Position numbers and translations under genes: made by a program. A stretch of 64,000 nt of DNA. Source: Salinimonas iocasae (lineage in GTDB: Bacteria; Pseudomonadota; Gammaproteobacteria; Enterobacterales; Alteromonadaceae). The notes beneath the pieces are model-generated. The model was not told the origin of the DNA and made no database searches. It saw nothing but the letters and a program-made list of their open reading frames with translations. The stretch spans positions 496,001-560,000 of the forward strand of contig NZ_CP039852.1 in NCBI RefSeq assembly GCF_006228385.1, read 5' to 3'. This document shows, piece after piece, positions 1 to 8,654 of this stretch (positions are counted from its first letter, which is position 1; each line of letters begins with the position of its first letter).

Positions 1-2089
1 GGTAAGGGTTACCGTACCTTTTGGCAATCGAACGATGACTGGTGTGGTTACAGGTAACACCGCGCACACCGATAACCCGGATAAGGTAAAGCCCATAACC
101 GGGGTCCTTGATACCTCCCCGGTGCTTGATGAGTGTCAGCTTACGCTTTGCCGTTGGCTATGGCAGTACTATCATCACGCACCGGGCGAAGTGATTCATA
201 CAGCGTTACCGGTATTGCTGCGTAAGGGCGCCAGCGCAGAGCCTGAACCAGAGCTCTGGTACCGACTCTCGCCGACGGCCAGTGAAGCGGATAGTGCTGA
301 TCTGTCACGCGCGCCTAAACAACGTGATTGTTTTGGGGCACTGCAAAAGGCCCCACTTTCTGCCGATGTTCTTAAACAAACGTTTTCCGCTACGGTTATT
401 AAAGCGTTGCTAGAGCGAAACCTGATTGAGGCGTTCAGCAGAGAGCCTGATTCTGCCGATAGGCTTTGGACTGATAAGCTTACAATTGGCAGCAAACCGG
501 TGCCGGATCAGGAGCAGGCAGTCGCTATCTCAGCGATTGTGCAAAAAAAGCAGACCTTTGCGCCATTTCTGCTGGAAGGCGTTACGGGCAGTGGAAAAAC
601 CGAAGTTTACCTACAGGCAATTGAGTCAGTATTAAAAGCAGGCCGACAGGTGTTAATACTGGTGCCTGAGATTGGTTTGACGCCTCAGACGGTTTCACGT
701 TTCACCACGCGCTTTGGTATTGAGGTTGGCGTATTGCATTCGCAAATTACTGACAAGGCGCGTTTGCGGGTCTGGCAACAAGCCAGGGACGGGGCGCTTG
801 GTATCATTATTGGAACGCGGTCGGCGATTTTTACGCCGCTTAAATATCCAGGCATGCTCATTGTTGATGAAGAGCATGATGAGTCTTTTAAGCAGCAGGA
901 CGGACTAAGATATCACGCCAGAGATCTAGCTGTTATGCGCGCTAATCAGGAGAACATCCCCCTGGTGCTGGGCTCCGCCACACCTTCGCTGGAGTCACTT
1001 AACAACGCCATTAATAAGCGTTATCAGCATTTGCAGCTAACCAGGCGTGCCGCAGGGGCGCAGGTCACTGTTCAGCATGTGCTGGATGTTACTGACCAGC
1101 CGATGCGATTTGGACTCGCCGAAGGAACGCTCTCGCTAATGCGTCAACATCTGGACCAGGGCAATCAGGTTCTGGTGTTTGTTAACCGCAGAGGCTATGC
1201 CCCGGCTCTGTTGTGCCACCATTGCGGCCATACCGAATCATGTCAGCGATGCGAGCGCCCTTATACCGTGCACAAAGCGCACCGCCGCCTCCATTGTCAT
1301 CACTGTGGCGCAACCCGGCCCCTTCCGGCCAGCTGCACACAATGTGGAAAGACTGAGATGGTGACAGAAGGAATTGGCACAGAGCAACTGGAGCAGGGGC
1401 TTAGTCAGTTATTTCCCGACGCCCCACAGGTGAGAATTGACAGTGACTCAGTCCGCGGGAAAGATAAACTTCAGGGCATGCTGGATGCAATAAACCAGCA
1501 GCAGTACCAACTGCTTATCGGAACCCAGATACTTTCCAAGGGGCACCATTTTCCCCATGTCACGCTGGTGGTAGTGCTTGATTGCGACGGTGCATTATTC
1601 AGCGGTGATTATCGCGCGCCTGAGAAACTTGCTCAGCTGGTAACACAATTAGCCGGAAGGGCAGGGCGCGCCAGTAAGCCGGGACAGATGTGGCTGCAAA
1701 CCCATAATCCTCAGCATCCGCTGTTACAGGATTTAATCAATAACGGGTACGGGCACTTTGCCCGGCATGCATTGCTGGAGCGAAAGATGGCCGTGCAGCC
1801 CCCGTTTGGCGTGCAAATATTAGTGCGCGCAGAAGCACAGGATGGCCAGCTGGCTTTTCAGTTTCTGGCGGATGCCGCATCTTGTTTCGAGCATGTGCAG
1901 TTGATTGGGCCAATGCCGGGGTTAATTGAAAAGCGGCAGGGCAGATTCAGATTTATGCTGGTACTTCAGTCAGATAAGCGCAAGCATCTGCATGAGCAGC
2001 TTCGTCTGGCATTACCTGCAATCACCGCGATGCCCTTAGCGTCGAAAGTAAGGTGGTCGGTTGATGTCGATCCTACCGATTTCAGCTAA
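1..2089 (+). CDS. priA: Primosomal protein N' (PriA helicase), 5' end cut by window
   Basis: PriA is the 3'-to-5' DNA helicase that reloads the replisome at stalled forks. The reading frame is open from base 2 and reads VRVTVPFGNRTMTGVV into the first ATG at 35, the typical N-terminal PriA segment, so the true start lies upstream. Visible are Walker A (EGVTGSGKTE, near 585-600), a DEEH box (VDEEHDES), and the family's cysteine cluster of four CxxC-type pairs (about 1210-1345) that binds two zinc ions, followed by the C-terminal helicase half ending in a normal stop. ftsN and hslVU follow as in enterobacteria, although rpmE and cytR are absent between them. Identification is firm; only the first few dozen residues are missing. 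Confidence 0.97.
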   Translation, partial: VRVTVPFGNRTMTGVVTGNTAHTDNPDKVKPITGVLDTSPVLDECQLTLCRWLWQYYHHAPGEVIHTALPVLLRKGASAEPEPELWYRLSPTASEADSADLSRAPKQRDCFGALQKAPLSADVLKQTFSATVIKALLERNLIEAFSREPDSADRLWTDKLTIGSKPVPDQEQAVAISAIVQKKQTFAPFLLEGVTGSGKTEVYLQAIESVLKAGRQVLILVPEIGLTPQTVSRFTTRFGIEVGVLHSQITDKARLRVWQQARDGALGIIIGTRSAIFTPLKYPGMLIVDEEHDESFKQQDGLRYHARDLAVMRANQENIPLVLGSATPSLESLNNAINKRYQHLQLTRRAAGAQVTVQHVLDVTDQPMRFGLAEGTLSLMRQHLDQGNQVLVFVNRRGYAPALLCHHCGHTESCQRCERPYTVHKAHRRLHCHHCGATRPLPASCTQCGKTEMVTEGIGTEQLEQGLSQLFPDAPQVRIDSDSVRGKDKLQGMLDAINQQQYQLLIGTQILSKGHHFPHVTLVVVLDCDGALFSGDYRAPEKLAQLVTQLAGRAGRASKPGQMWLQTHNPQHPLLQDLINNGYGHFARHALLERKMAVQPPFGVQILVRAEAQDGQLAFQFLADAASCFEHVQLIGPMPGLIEKRQGRFRFMLVLQSDKRKHLHEQLRLALPAITAMPLASKVRWSVDVDPTDFS

Positions 2090-2207
2090 CCAAATAAAAA
2101 CAGCAAATGATTAAATAACAGGCAGCAATCACCCGGCCTTTTGGTTAAACTAGCCCGTAATGCAGACACACTGTATTGAAGTACAATAAGAGGAATGAGT
2201 GCCGTTT

Positions 2208-2786
2208 ATGGCTCAACGCGATTATGTTTCTCGCGGTCGTGGACCGCAGAATAAAAAGAAAAACAATAACAAACGTGCTACGCGCCAGCCCAAGCGCCCC
2301 GCCCAGGGACAAGCTCAGCTTCCTAAAGTAAAGTTGGCTATCGTCGTACTTTTACTGGCTGCTTTTGTATGGTTTTTGTGGTCTATCAGTGGTGCGGCGC
2401 CGGAAGACGTAGATGGCCCGGTTTCTTCTCCGGTATCTGTGCAGCCAGAAGAGGCATTACCGGAAATGCCTGAAGAGGAGTGGGAATACATTAAATCTCT
2501 GCCAGGTTATGAGGTAGAGGTGGAAGTCGCCGAGCAGCAAAAATCTGACAAGCTATATCTGCTGCAGTGTGGTTCTTTCAGAACCCGTTCCCAGGCTGAA
2601 GAAATGAAAGCTAATATCGCTTTTCAGGGGCTTGAAGCGCAGATCAGGGATACTAACGGCAGCAACGGCCAGTGGTTCCGGGTCATTCTGGGACCTTTGC
2701 AGACCAAACGCGATGCAGAAAGAGCGAAGCACACTTTACGTAAAATCAATATTACCACCTGCATGATACTGACCTGGTCATTATAA
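2208..2786 (+). CDS. ftsN: Cell division protein FtsN (short form)
   Basis: FtsN is the late divisome protein that triggers septal peptidoglycan synthesis. The protein starts MAQRDYV, exactly the E. coli-type FtsN opening, so I choose ATG 2208 over the in-frame GTG at 2199. The layout is a basic cytoplasmic tail (residues 1-40), one membrane helix (about 42-60, VKLAIVVLLLAAFVWFLW), a short acidic periplasmic linker with an EEEWEYIKSLPGYEV stretch, and a C-terminal SPOR domain (about 115-190, LQCGSFRTRSQAEEMKA) that binds denuded glycan. At 192 aa it is much shorter than the roughly 320 aa E. coli protein; the Gln-rich linker is what is missing. The priA-ftsN-hslVU context supports the call. 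Confidence 0.93.
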   Translation: MAQRDYVSRGRGPQNKKKNNNKRATRQPKRPAQGQAQLPKVKLAIVVLLLAAFVWFLWSISGAAPEDVDGPVSSPVSVQPEEALPEMPEEEWEYIKSLPGYEVEVEVAEQQKSDKLYLLQCGSFRTRSQAEEMKANIAFQGLEAQIRDTNGSNGQWFRVILGPLQTKRDAERAKHTLRKINITTCMILTWSL

Positions 2787-2939
2787 ATTGAGTGCGGCCT
2801 GGCAATTGCGCCGGGCTGCCTGGCCACTTTCACAGCAATAACTTTTCTATTACCTGAATGCCATTCTAAAACACTGACTGCACGTTCTTCCTGTATCAGC
2901 GCGTTATTCGCTTCCTGGCGTGGACATTGTGCATCAAGC

Positions 2940-2967
2940 CTTGAAAATCATATGACGTCCCCCACTT
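2940..2967 (+). promoter_or_regulatory. Sigma-32 (RpoH) type promoter of hslVU
   Basis: CTTGAAA at 2940-2946 and CCCCACTT at 2960-2967 are separated by 13 bases. The established RpoH consensus is CTTGAAA, 13-14 bases, CCCCATNT, so this fits with one or two mismatches in the -10 element. It lies 67-94 bases before hslV, a known heat-shock operon. Confidence 0.85.
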
Positions 2968-2990
2968 AACTATCATCATTTTCAATCATG

Positions 2991-3009
2991 ATGTCATCGG
3001 TGATGACAT
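2991..3009 (+). promoter_or_regulatory. Stem-loop in the hslVU 5' leader
   Basis: ATGTCATC (2991-2998) and GATGACAT (3002-3009) form a perfect 8-bp stem with a 3-base loop, about 20 bases before the hslV Shine-Dalgarno (GGGGA, 3023-3027). It would be near the 5' end of a transcript from the sigma-32-like promoter. A leader hairpin affecting mRNA stability has been described for E. coli hslVU; equivalence here is inference. Confidence 0.55.
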
Positions 3010-3033
3010 GATCCCAACGAACGGGGAAGACAA

Positions 3034-3558
3034 GTGACAACAATCGTATCTGTAAGACGAGATAATCAGGTCGTTATGGCCGGAGATGGGCAGGTATCGC
3101 TGGGCAATACCGTCATGAAAGGCAATGCTCGCAAAGTACGTCGTTTGTACAACGACAAGGTCTTGGCAGGTTTTGCAGGCGGTACCGCTGATGCGTTTAC
3201 ACTGTTTGAACGGTTTGAGGCAAAATTAGAAGCCCACCAGGGGCATCTGACCCGCGCGGCGGTAGAGCTGGCTAAAGACTGGCGGACAGACCGTGCGCTC
3301 CGCCGGCTTGAAGCATTATTAGCGGTTGCTGATGAAACCGCCTCTTTTATTATTACCGGTAATGGTGATGTGGTGCAGCCAGAAAATGATCTGATTGCGA
3401 TTGGCTCAGGCGGTAACTATGCGCAGGCTGCAGCGATTGCAATGCTGGAGAATACTGAGCTCACTGCCAAAGAAATTGCAGAAAAGAGTCTGACCATAGC
3501 AGGCGACATCTGCGTATTTACCAATCATAGCCAGTCTGTCGACGTTCTCGACTATTAG
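3034..3558 (+). CDS. hslV: ATP-dependent protease subunit HslV (ClpQ)
   Basis: HslV is the threonine peptidase core of the HslUV proteasome-like protease. It starts at GTG 3034 behind GGGGA; the mature protein begins at Thr2 (MTTIVSVRR), the N-terminal nucleophile. The 174-aa protein carries the expected [20 protein letters not shown] segment and [17 protein letters not shown], and matches the family length. It is followed 59 bases later by hslU and presumably shares its heat-shock promoter. Confidence 0.98.
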   Translation: MTTIVSVRRDNQVVMAGDGQVSLGNTVMKGNARKVRRLYNDKVLAGFAGGTADAFTLFERFEAKLEAHQGHLTRAAVELAKDWRTDRALRRLEALLAVADETASFIITGNGDVVQPENDLIAIGSGGNYAQAAAIAMLENTELTAKEIAEKSLTIAGDICVFTNHSQSVDVLDY

Positions 3559-3617
3559 TCATCGAATTTATCGGGTGTGTTTTGAAACAGGCCCGTTTGA
3601 AATAGAAGGTTTTATAT

Positions 3618-4946
3618 ATGTCTGAAATGACGCCCAGAGAAATCGTTCATGAGCTTGACCGTCACATCATCGGTCAGCAGGATGCCAAGCGCGCAGTGTC
3701 TATCGCATTGCGTAATCGCTGGCGCCGAATGCAATTACCTGAAGAATTACGCCAAGAAGTAACACCTAAAAATATTCTGATGATTGGCCCCACCGGTGTT
3801 GGTAAAACTGAGATCGCCCGTCGGCTGGCGAAGCTTGCTAATGCGCCGTTTATAAAAGTCGAGGCGACGAAATTTACAGAAGTCGGCTATGTAGGTAAGG
3901 AAGTGGAAACAATTATCCGTGACCTGGCCGATATCGCCGTAAAAATGACTAAAGAACGCGAAATGACCAAGGTTCGTTATCGCGCTGAGGAAGCCGCTGA
4001 AGATCGCATACTGGATGTACTGTTACCACCGCCGGAAAATGCGTGGGGTAAAAAGGAAGAGGTTGAAGATCGCGGTACCCGCCAGAATTTCCGAAAGAAA
4101 TTGCGTGAAGGCGAGCTTGACGACAAAGAAATCGAAATTGATGTCGCACAGTCTCAAATGGGTGTTGAAATCATGGCACCGCCGGGCATGGAAGAAATGA
4201 CCAACCAGCTGCAGGGCATGTTTCAGAACCTGAGTGGTGATCAGAAGAAAAAGAAAAAGCTTAAAATTAAAGAAGCTTTTAAGCTACTGATTGAAGAAGA
4301 AGCTGCACGGCTGGTGAATCAGGAAGACCTGAAAGAAAAGGCCATCGAGTCTGTTGAGCAGCACGGCATCGTGTTTGTTGATGAGATTGATAAGATTTGT
4401 AAGCGCGAAGGCAATCAGTCCGGTGATGTATCCCGTGAAGGTGTACAGCGCGATTTGCTGCCGCTGGTAGAAGGCTCAACGGTTTCCACCAAACATGGCA
4501 TGATCAAAACAGACCACATTCTGTTTATTGCCTCTGGTGCCTTCCAGATGAGCAAACCTTCAGATCTTATCCCGGAATTGCAGGGCCGCTTGCCGATTCG
4601 GGTGGAGCTATCAGCGTTAAAAGTTGAAGACTTCAAGCGTATCCTGACGGAGCCCAGTGCATCGCTTTGTGAGCAATATCGTGCCCTGATGGCTACCGAA
4701 GGGGTCACTATTGATTTTGATGACTCAGGTATTCAGCGGATTGCAGAAGCCGCGTGGCAGGTCAATGAACGCATTGAGAATATCGGTGCGCGCCGTCTGC
4801 ATACGGTCCTTGAGCGTCTGATGGAAGATATTTCCTATGATGCGTCTGAAAAATCAGGCGAATCGTTCACCATCGATGCCTCTTACGTTGACTCGCACCT
4901 TGATACGCTGGTGGATAACGAAGACCTTAGTCGCTTTATCCTGTAG
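3618..4946 (+). CDS. hslU: HslU unfoldase (ClpY), ATPase subunit of HslUV
   Basis: HslU is a hexameric AAA+ unfoldase that feeds substrates to HslV. The 442-aa protein has Walker A (GPTGVGKT, residues 57-64), the pore motif GYVGKEVE, an inserted I-domain (about 110-240), Walker B ([10 protein letters not shown]), sensor region GRLPIRVEL, and ends in DLSRFIL, the conserved tail that docks into HslV. The length is normal. It is the second gene of the hslVU operon and ends just before a rho-independent terminator. Confidence 0.98.
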   Translation: MSEMTPREIVHELDRHIIGQQDAKRAVSIALRNRWRRMQLPEELRQEVTPKNILMIGPTGVGKTEIARRLAKLANAPFIKVEATKFTEVGYVGKEVETIIRDLADIAVKMTKEREMTKVRYRAEEAAEDRILDVLLPPPENAWGKKEEVEDRGTRQNFRKKLREGELDDKEIEIDVAQSQMGVEIMAPPGMEEMTNQLQGMFQNLSGDQKKKKKLKIKEAFKLLIEEEAARLVNQEDLKEKAIESVEQHGIVFVDEIDKICKREGNQSGDVSREGVQRDLLPLVEGSTVSTKHGMIKTDHILFIASGAFQMSKPSDLIPELQGRLPIRVELSALKVEDFKRILTEPSASLCEQYRALMATEGVTIDFDDSGIQRIAEAAWQVNERIENIGARRLHTVLERLMEDISYDASEKSGESFTIDASYVDSHLDTLVDNEDLSRFIL

Positions 4947-4962
4947 CAAGGAAAGATTTAAG

Positions 4963-4988
4963 AAGCCGCCTTCAGGGCGGCTTTTTTA
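4963..4988 (+). terminator. Rho-independent terminator after hslU
   Basis: AAGCCGCC (4963-4970), loop TTCAG, GGCGGCTT (4976-4983), then a run of six T. It ends the hslVU transcript and may also slow transcription arriving from the minus-strand peptide cassette, though the U-tract on that side is poor. Confidence 0.92.
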
Positions 4989-5005
4989 TTGGCTGTGTGT
5001 AGGGC

Positions 5006-5917
5006 TCAGACCTTATTGGATTTTGGGCTAAGAAGCATCTGAGCCAACAGGTACGAAACCGGATGCCCACTTTGACGTTCAAATTCTGCAAAACAGGGGG
5101 CGGGATTAGCTTCCAGAAAAACGTACTCACCTTCTGGGGTAAAGCGCCAGTCTATTGCTGTCCATTGCATACCAAACGCCCGACAGACGTCAATCGCTTG
5201 CTGTGCGGTAACATCAGGCAGGGTGTGTGCAAGCAGTCTTGCACTGCTGTCGGTACGAAAATCCGTGGCCCGTGAGCGAATCTCAGCGCTGAGCACACTA
5301 TCGCCAATTACATAGGTGCGAATATTGGTGCCTTCGATGAAGCGCTGAAATGTTAACGGCGATTGCGACACCATTTGTTTAATATCGGTGACCGAAACCT
5401 CATTGCGACGAATCTGGATGGTGTGACGTCCACCGTGTACTGGTTTACAAATCAGTGACTCATGCGACTGAACAAATGCCCAGGCCTGATCCACATGATT
5501 CCCGATATAGGTAGGAGGCGTGATAAGCCCGAGTTGAGAAGCGTGAGCCAGTTGTACGGGTTTTTGCTGATGATAGCGAATGGCCTCAACATTATTGCAC
5601 CAGTTGATAGACTTGCAGGCTAAAAGCGTGCCGAGCATAGCCTGATAGTCTTTTTGCGTTTGCATCGTAGTCGCTTCGTTCGCTGGCAGTGAGTAGCGAA
5701 ACCAGAACGCTGAATCAATGTCTTCAAATGCGTAATGCCCCTGCGAGCTGTGTAATACACCGGAATTTCGGCTCACTGACCAGCTCATATGAAACTGCTT
5801 TGCGAACTGCGCGGTATCGAGAATAAGGCGTTTGGCTCCGGCACTACTTAAATGACGCTGCAGAAGCTGTATTTCCGGATGCGAAGTATCGCCTAATAGT
5901 AGAACTGTTTTCGCCAT
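5006..5917 (-). CDS. ATP-grasp peptide ligase (graspetide synthetase-like)
   Basis: This is a 303-aa ATP-grasp enzyme resembling RimK-like and MvdC/MvdD-type ligases that join side-chain carboxylates to Ser/Thr/Lys in a precursor peptide. Visible in order: an N-terminal alpha/beta domain (MAKTVLLLGDTSHPEI), the ATP-binding Lys in LICKPVHGG (about 155-165), the lid region FQRFIEGTNIRTYVIGDSV, a DFRTD segment of the kind seen in RiPP-maturing members, and the metal-binding end with IDWRF and FLEANPAP (acidic and Asn ligands). It is the last gene of the five-gene operon, 52 bases after the precursor. Alternatives are a RimK-type amino-acid ligase or another peptide-bond-forming ATP-grasp enzyme. 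Only one synthetase is present, whereas microviridin loci carry two. Confidence 0.8.
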   Translation of the reverse strand: MAKTVLLLGDTSHPEIQLLQRHLSSAGAKRLILDTAQFAKQFHMSWSVSRNSGVLHSSQGHYAFEDIDSAFWFRYSLPANEATTMQTQKDYQAMLGTLLACKSINWCNNVEAIRYHQQKPVQLAHASQLGLITPPTYIGNHVDQAWAFVQSHESLICKPVHGGRHTIQIRRNEVSVTDIKQMVSQSPLTFQRFIEGTNIRTYVIGDSVLSAEIRSRATDFRTDSSARLLAHTLPDVTAQQAIDVCRAFGMQWTAIDWRFTPEGEYVFLEANPAPCFAEFERQSGHPVSYLLAQMLLSPKSNKV

Positions 5918-5939
5918 AACGAATATCTCAAATAAAACA

Positions 5940-5962
5940 CTGCCAGCTTAAAAAGCTGGCAG
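5940..5962 (-). terminator. Intra-operon hairpin between precursor and ligase genes
   Basis: CTGCCAGCTT and AAGCTGGCAG form a perfect 10-bp stem with a 3-base loop, starting 7 bases after the precursor stop codon. On the minus strand it is followed by TGTTTTATTTG, only moderately U-rich, so it is probably a leaky terminator or RNA-stabilising 3' end. That would give more precursor than ligase. The structure is seen; the effect is inferred. Confidence 0.6.
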
Positions 5963-5969
5963 ATTGTTG

Positions 5970-6152
5970 TTACAGCGTTAGCAAATCTGGCAGGTCGCCG
6001 CCGTCTTCTCCGATTGCCTGCGTGTAATAGCGAATGGGCTTTTTGGGCAGGGTGAGTCGCTCTTTATCCGGTGAGGTAAGAACAAGACCGCCGTTTACTT
6101 CAGTGGCTTCTACCGGTGTGATTTGGTTGAGTACTTGTTTAGTTTTTTTCAT
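5970..6152 (-). CDS. Double-glycine precursor peptide of the ATP-grasp RiPP cluster
   Basis: A 60-aa peptide. I start it at ATG 6152 (MKKTKQVL) because AAGGA sits 6 bases upstream; the in-frame ATG at 6158 has no room for a ribosome binding site. The leader is residues 1-22 and ends ATEVNGG, with spaced Leu/Ile/Glu/Val before Gly-Gly as in peptides cut by C39 exporters. The 38-residue core (LVLTSPDKER...LPDLLTL) is rich in possible donors (Thr, Ser, Lys) and has an acidic C-terminal stretch (GEDGGDLPD) that could give ester or amide links. It has no Cys, so lanthipeptide or disulfide chemistry is unlikely. I do not recognise the core as a known microviridin or marinostatin sequence. Neighbours are LuxR upstream and the ligase downstream. 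Confidence 0.8.
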   Translation of the reverse strand: MKKTKQVLNQITPVEATEVNGGLVLTSPDKERLTLPKKPIRYYTQAIGEDGGDLPDLLTL

Positions 6153-6192
6153 AATCATTCCTTGATCATTAATGCTTAAGTGCCTGGTTAGT

Positions 6193-6205
6193 TTAACTCA
6201 GTTAA
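6193..6205. promoter_or_regulatory. Palindrome before the precursor gene, candidate operator
   Basis: TTAACT C AGTTAA is a perfect 6+1+6 palindrome in the 83 bases between the LuxR-type gene and the precursor start. It could be the operator of that regulator, with a promoter serving the precursor alone. No clear -35/-10 pair was found, so this is only a candidate. Confidence 0.4.
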
Positions 6206-6235
6206 GCTGCCTGACAGCTGTACTGAGGCTCGGTT

Positions 6236-6496
6236 TTAACTCGCTTCAGGTAGTGTGTTGCTCATTGCATAAAACTGGTGGAAGTATCGGGCCATAAGCG
6301 CAGCTCGATTACGAATTTCGAGTTTGCGATAAATATTCGCACAATGAAATTTTACGGTTCGTTCGCTGATAAAAAGCTGAGCAGCAATCGTCTTGTTAGG
6401 TAATCCTTCCAGTATTTTCTGAACCACCTGTAGTTCACGTTTAGATAACACGCTAAGACAAAGTGTTTGTTGTTCGAATATAGGGTGATTAAGCAT
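6236..6496 (-). CDS. Stand-alone LuxR-type HTH regulator
   Basis: An 86-aa protein that is little more than a LuxR/GerE DNA-binding domain: LSKRELQVVQKILEGLPNKTIAAQL, then ISERTVKFHCANIYRKLEI. There is no receiver or autoinducer domain. I take ATG 6496 as the start: AAGGAGAA lies just upstream, and the ATG overlaps the exporter's stop by 8 bases (ATGCTTAA), which indicates translational coupling. A longer frame upstream would lie inside the exporter gene in another frame and is not credible. It probably regulates the peptide operon in which it sits; the signal is unknown. Confidence 0.85.
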   Translation of the reverse strand: MLNHPIFEQQTLCLSVLSKRELQVVQKILEGLPNKTIAAQLFISERTVKFHCANIYRKLEIRNRAALMARYFHQFYAMSNTLPEAS

Positions 6497-8654
6497 AAGT
6501 TTCTCCTTGAGGGGTAAGTACAGGTACAGCCTGGTGCTGTGGTTTTTCAATGCGGGCAAGCCCGCCGTTTTGCAGCAGATACACCTCATCTGCCATTGCA
6601 ATGGTTTCCGGCCGGTGAGCCACAATAATCCGGGTTATAGAAAGTGATTTCAGGTTTTGATTGATTTTTGCTTCGTTGATGACATCCAGATGACTACTGG
6701 CTTCATCCAGAAACAGCACTTCGGGTTGCCGATACAGTGCCCTGGCCAGTAACAGGCGCTGTTGTTGACCACCACTAAGCGCACTGCCCATATCGCCAAT
6801 TAGTGTCTGATACTGCATAGGCATAGCGGCAATGTCCGCGTCCAGGCAGGCCATATGGGCTGCCCACTGCATGCGTTGATGGCAGGGGGTGTCATCGAAG
6901 CCGGTAAGGTTGTCAAAAATAGTGCCGCTCAGGCATGCATCATCCTGAAGCACAGACGCAGAATGTTCCCTGAACCAGGCCGACTGGCTAACGGTGTGTC
7001 CCTGATAGGAAACGTTACCGCTATCGGGTGTTAAAAGGCCCATCAGACATTTCAGCAATGTACTTTTACCCGCCCCGCTTGCTCCCACAATGGCAATGGT
7101 TGCACCTTTAGATACGGTCAGATTGATATTTTCAAATACTGCTGCAGAGGTGCTAGAAAACCGGTAACTCAGCTGAGAAACGACGAGTCCTTCCCGGCAG
7201 TCTGTGTTTTCTGCGTGGACAGGTAACCCGGTGTCGAGTACTTCAGGCGAGGTGAAAACAATGTCAGCCAGTCTGGCAAGATGTACACGCAACAGACGCA
7301 GTTGAATCAGATGATTAATCAGGTTTGCTGCTGCGCCGGTAAATTTAGTCTTGTAGCTGATGAACGCGTAGAGCATACCTACCGTCATCGCAGTATCCAT
7401 AACGGAATGTGCGGCAAAGTAGATAACCAGAATGTTCTCAATACCAAATATAAGCTGATTTAGCACTGAGATACTCATTTGGCGCTTACCAATACGAATC
7501 GAGGTGTTTAGCGAGCGTGTCAGGTGGTTGCTCCACTGGTTATGCCGCTGAGACTGGTAATTAAGCTGCTTGATGGTCTGAATAGAGCGCATCGACTCCA
7601 TAAAGTGGGATTGCTCCTTTGCCTGATTCTGCAGCTCCTCAGTACTTAATGCTTTTAACGTGCGATAAGTCACCAACCTGACCAGAGTAAAAGCCAGTAC
7701 ACTTAACAGCACCACAACCGTTAGCGTTGGTGAATACAGCCACATGACCAAAATCATTAACAGAGTCATGACACCGTCCAGCAACGCTGTAACCAGTCCC
7801 GTGGTCAATTGCTCTCTGATTTGTGCCAGCGAGCCGAAGCGGGAAACAATGTCACCCAGGTGCCGCTTGGCGAAAAAGTCACTGGGCAGCCTGAGCAAAT
7901 GCTGAAACAGGTTACCGGAGATTTGTAATTGTAACTTTGATGATAGCCCCAGGATTACCCACTCTCTGAGAAGACTGGTGGCGCTTTCTATAATCAGCAG
8001 CAAGAAGAAGCCAAGAGCCAGCACCAATAGCAGATCTTCAGCGCCACGAAGTAATACATCGTCGATCACAGTCTGCATGTAATAGGGCGATGCCAGCGCA
8101 AATAGCTGTAGCAACACGGATAGCGCTAAAATAAGCCCCAAGCTACGCTTCAGTCCGGTGGCTTTTTCCCAGAAATGAGAAAGTGTCAGAGAGGGCCCTG
8201 GATCTTTGGTTTCAAAGTTTGCACCTGGTGTGACTTCAAGCGCAATCCCGGTGACATGGTCGCTGGCCTGCGCAAAGGTCAGTGTCCGTTCACCGACCGC
8301 CGGATCATTTACGGTAATGGTGTTTTCAGTAACGCGGGTCAGTACGACAAAATGTTGCATGTCCCAATGCAGAATCGCAGGTAACTGAAGCTGATGAAGA
8401 TCTTCTAATTCCAGCTTTACCGCCCGGGTGGTGAAGTGGCTTTCATCCGCAATTTTCATTATCGACTGTAAGGTCATACCACGGGTCGAAATACCGAACT
8501 TCTGGCGAAAGGAGGACAGTTCCTGACGGTTGCCATGGTACTGACTAATCATACATAAGCAGGCCAGTCCGCATTCTGAAAGCTCGGCCTGATGAATCAT
8601 CGGTACTTTTTTGCGTCCGAACAGAGACAATGAGGTTAATGCCTGGCTAACCAT
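6489..8654 (-). CDS. Peptidase-containing ABC transporter (C39 PCAT)
   Basis: A 721-aa bifunctional inner-membrane exporter that cuts double-glycine leaders and exports the peptide, of the CvaB/LagD type. The N-terminal C39 domain has Gln22, catalytic Cys28 (ELSECGLACL), His101 (MQHFVVL) and Asp117 (VNDPAVG), so the protease should be active. A six-helix ABC membrane domain follows (about 165-440), then the nucleotide-binding domain with Walker A (GASGAGKST), signature LSGGQQQR, Walker B (VLFLDEASSHLD) and H-loop (VAHRP). Its start overlaps the HlyD stop by one base (TAATG) and its end overlaps the LuxR start, so the three genes are translationally coupled. Confidence 0.95.
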   Translation of the reverse strand: MVSQALTSLSLFGRKKVPMIHQAELSECGLACLCMISQYHGNRQELSSFRQKFGISTRGMTLQSIMKIADESHFTTRAVKLELEDLHQLQLPAILHWDMQHFVVLTRVTENTITVNDPAVGERTLTFAQASDHVTGIALEVTPGANFETKDPGPSLTLSHFWEKATGLKRSLGLILALSVLLQLFALASPYYMQTVIDDVLLRGAEDLLLVLALGFFLLLIIESATSLLREWVILGLSSKLQLQISGNLFQHLLRLPSDFFAKRHLGDIVSRFGSLAQIREQLTTGLVTALLDGVMTLLMILVMWLYSPTLTVVVLLSVLAFTLVRLVTYRTLKALSTEELQNQAKEQSHFMESMRSIQTIKQLNYQSQRHNQWSNHLTRSLNTSIRIGKRQMSISVLNQLIFGIENILVIYFAAHSVMDTAMTVGMLYAFISYKTKFTGAAANLINHLIQLRLLRVHLARLADIVFTSPEVLDTGLPVHAENTDCREGLVVSQLSYRFSSTSAAVFENINLTVSKGATIAIVGASGAGKSTLLKCLMGLLTPDSGNVSYQGHTVSQSAWFREHSASVLQDDACLSGTIFDNLTGFDDTPCHQRMQWAAHMACLDADIAAMPMQYQTLIGDMGSALSGGQQQRLLLARALYRQPEVLFLDEASSHLDVINEAKINQNLKSLSITRIIVAHRPETIAMADEVYLLQNGGLARIEKPQHQAVPVLTPQGETYA

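Noticed and set aside
2199..2207. GTG 2199 as the ftsN start
   Set aside because: MAQRDYV at 2208 matches the E. coli FtsN N-terminus exactly.
6236..6625. Longer 129-codon version of the LuxR-type gene
   Set aside because: The extra 43 codons lie inside the exporter gene in another frame; ATG 6496 has a strong ribosome binding site and a coupling overlap.
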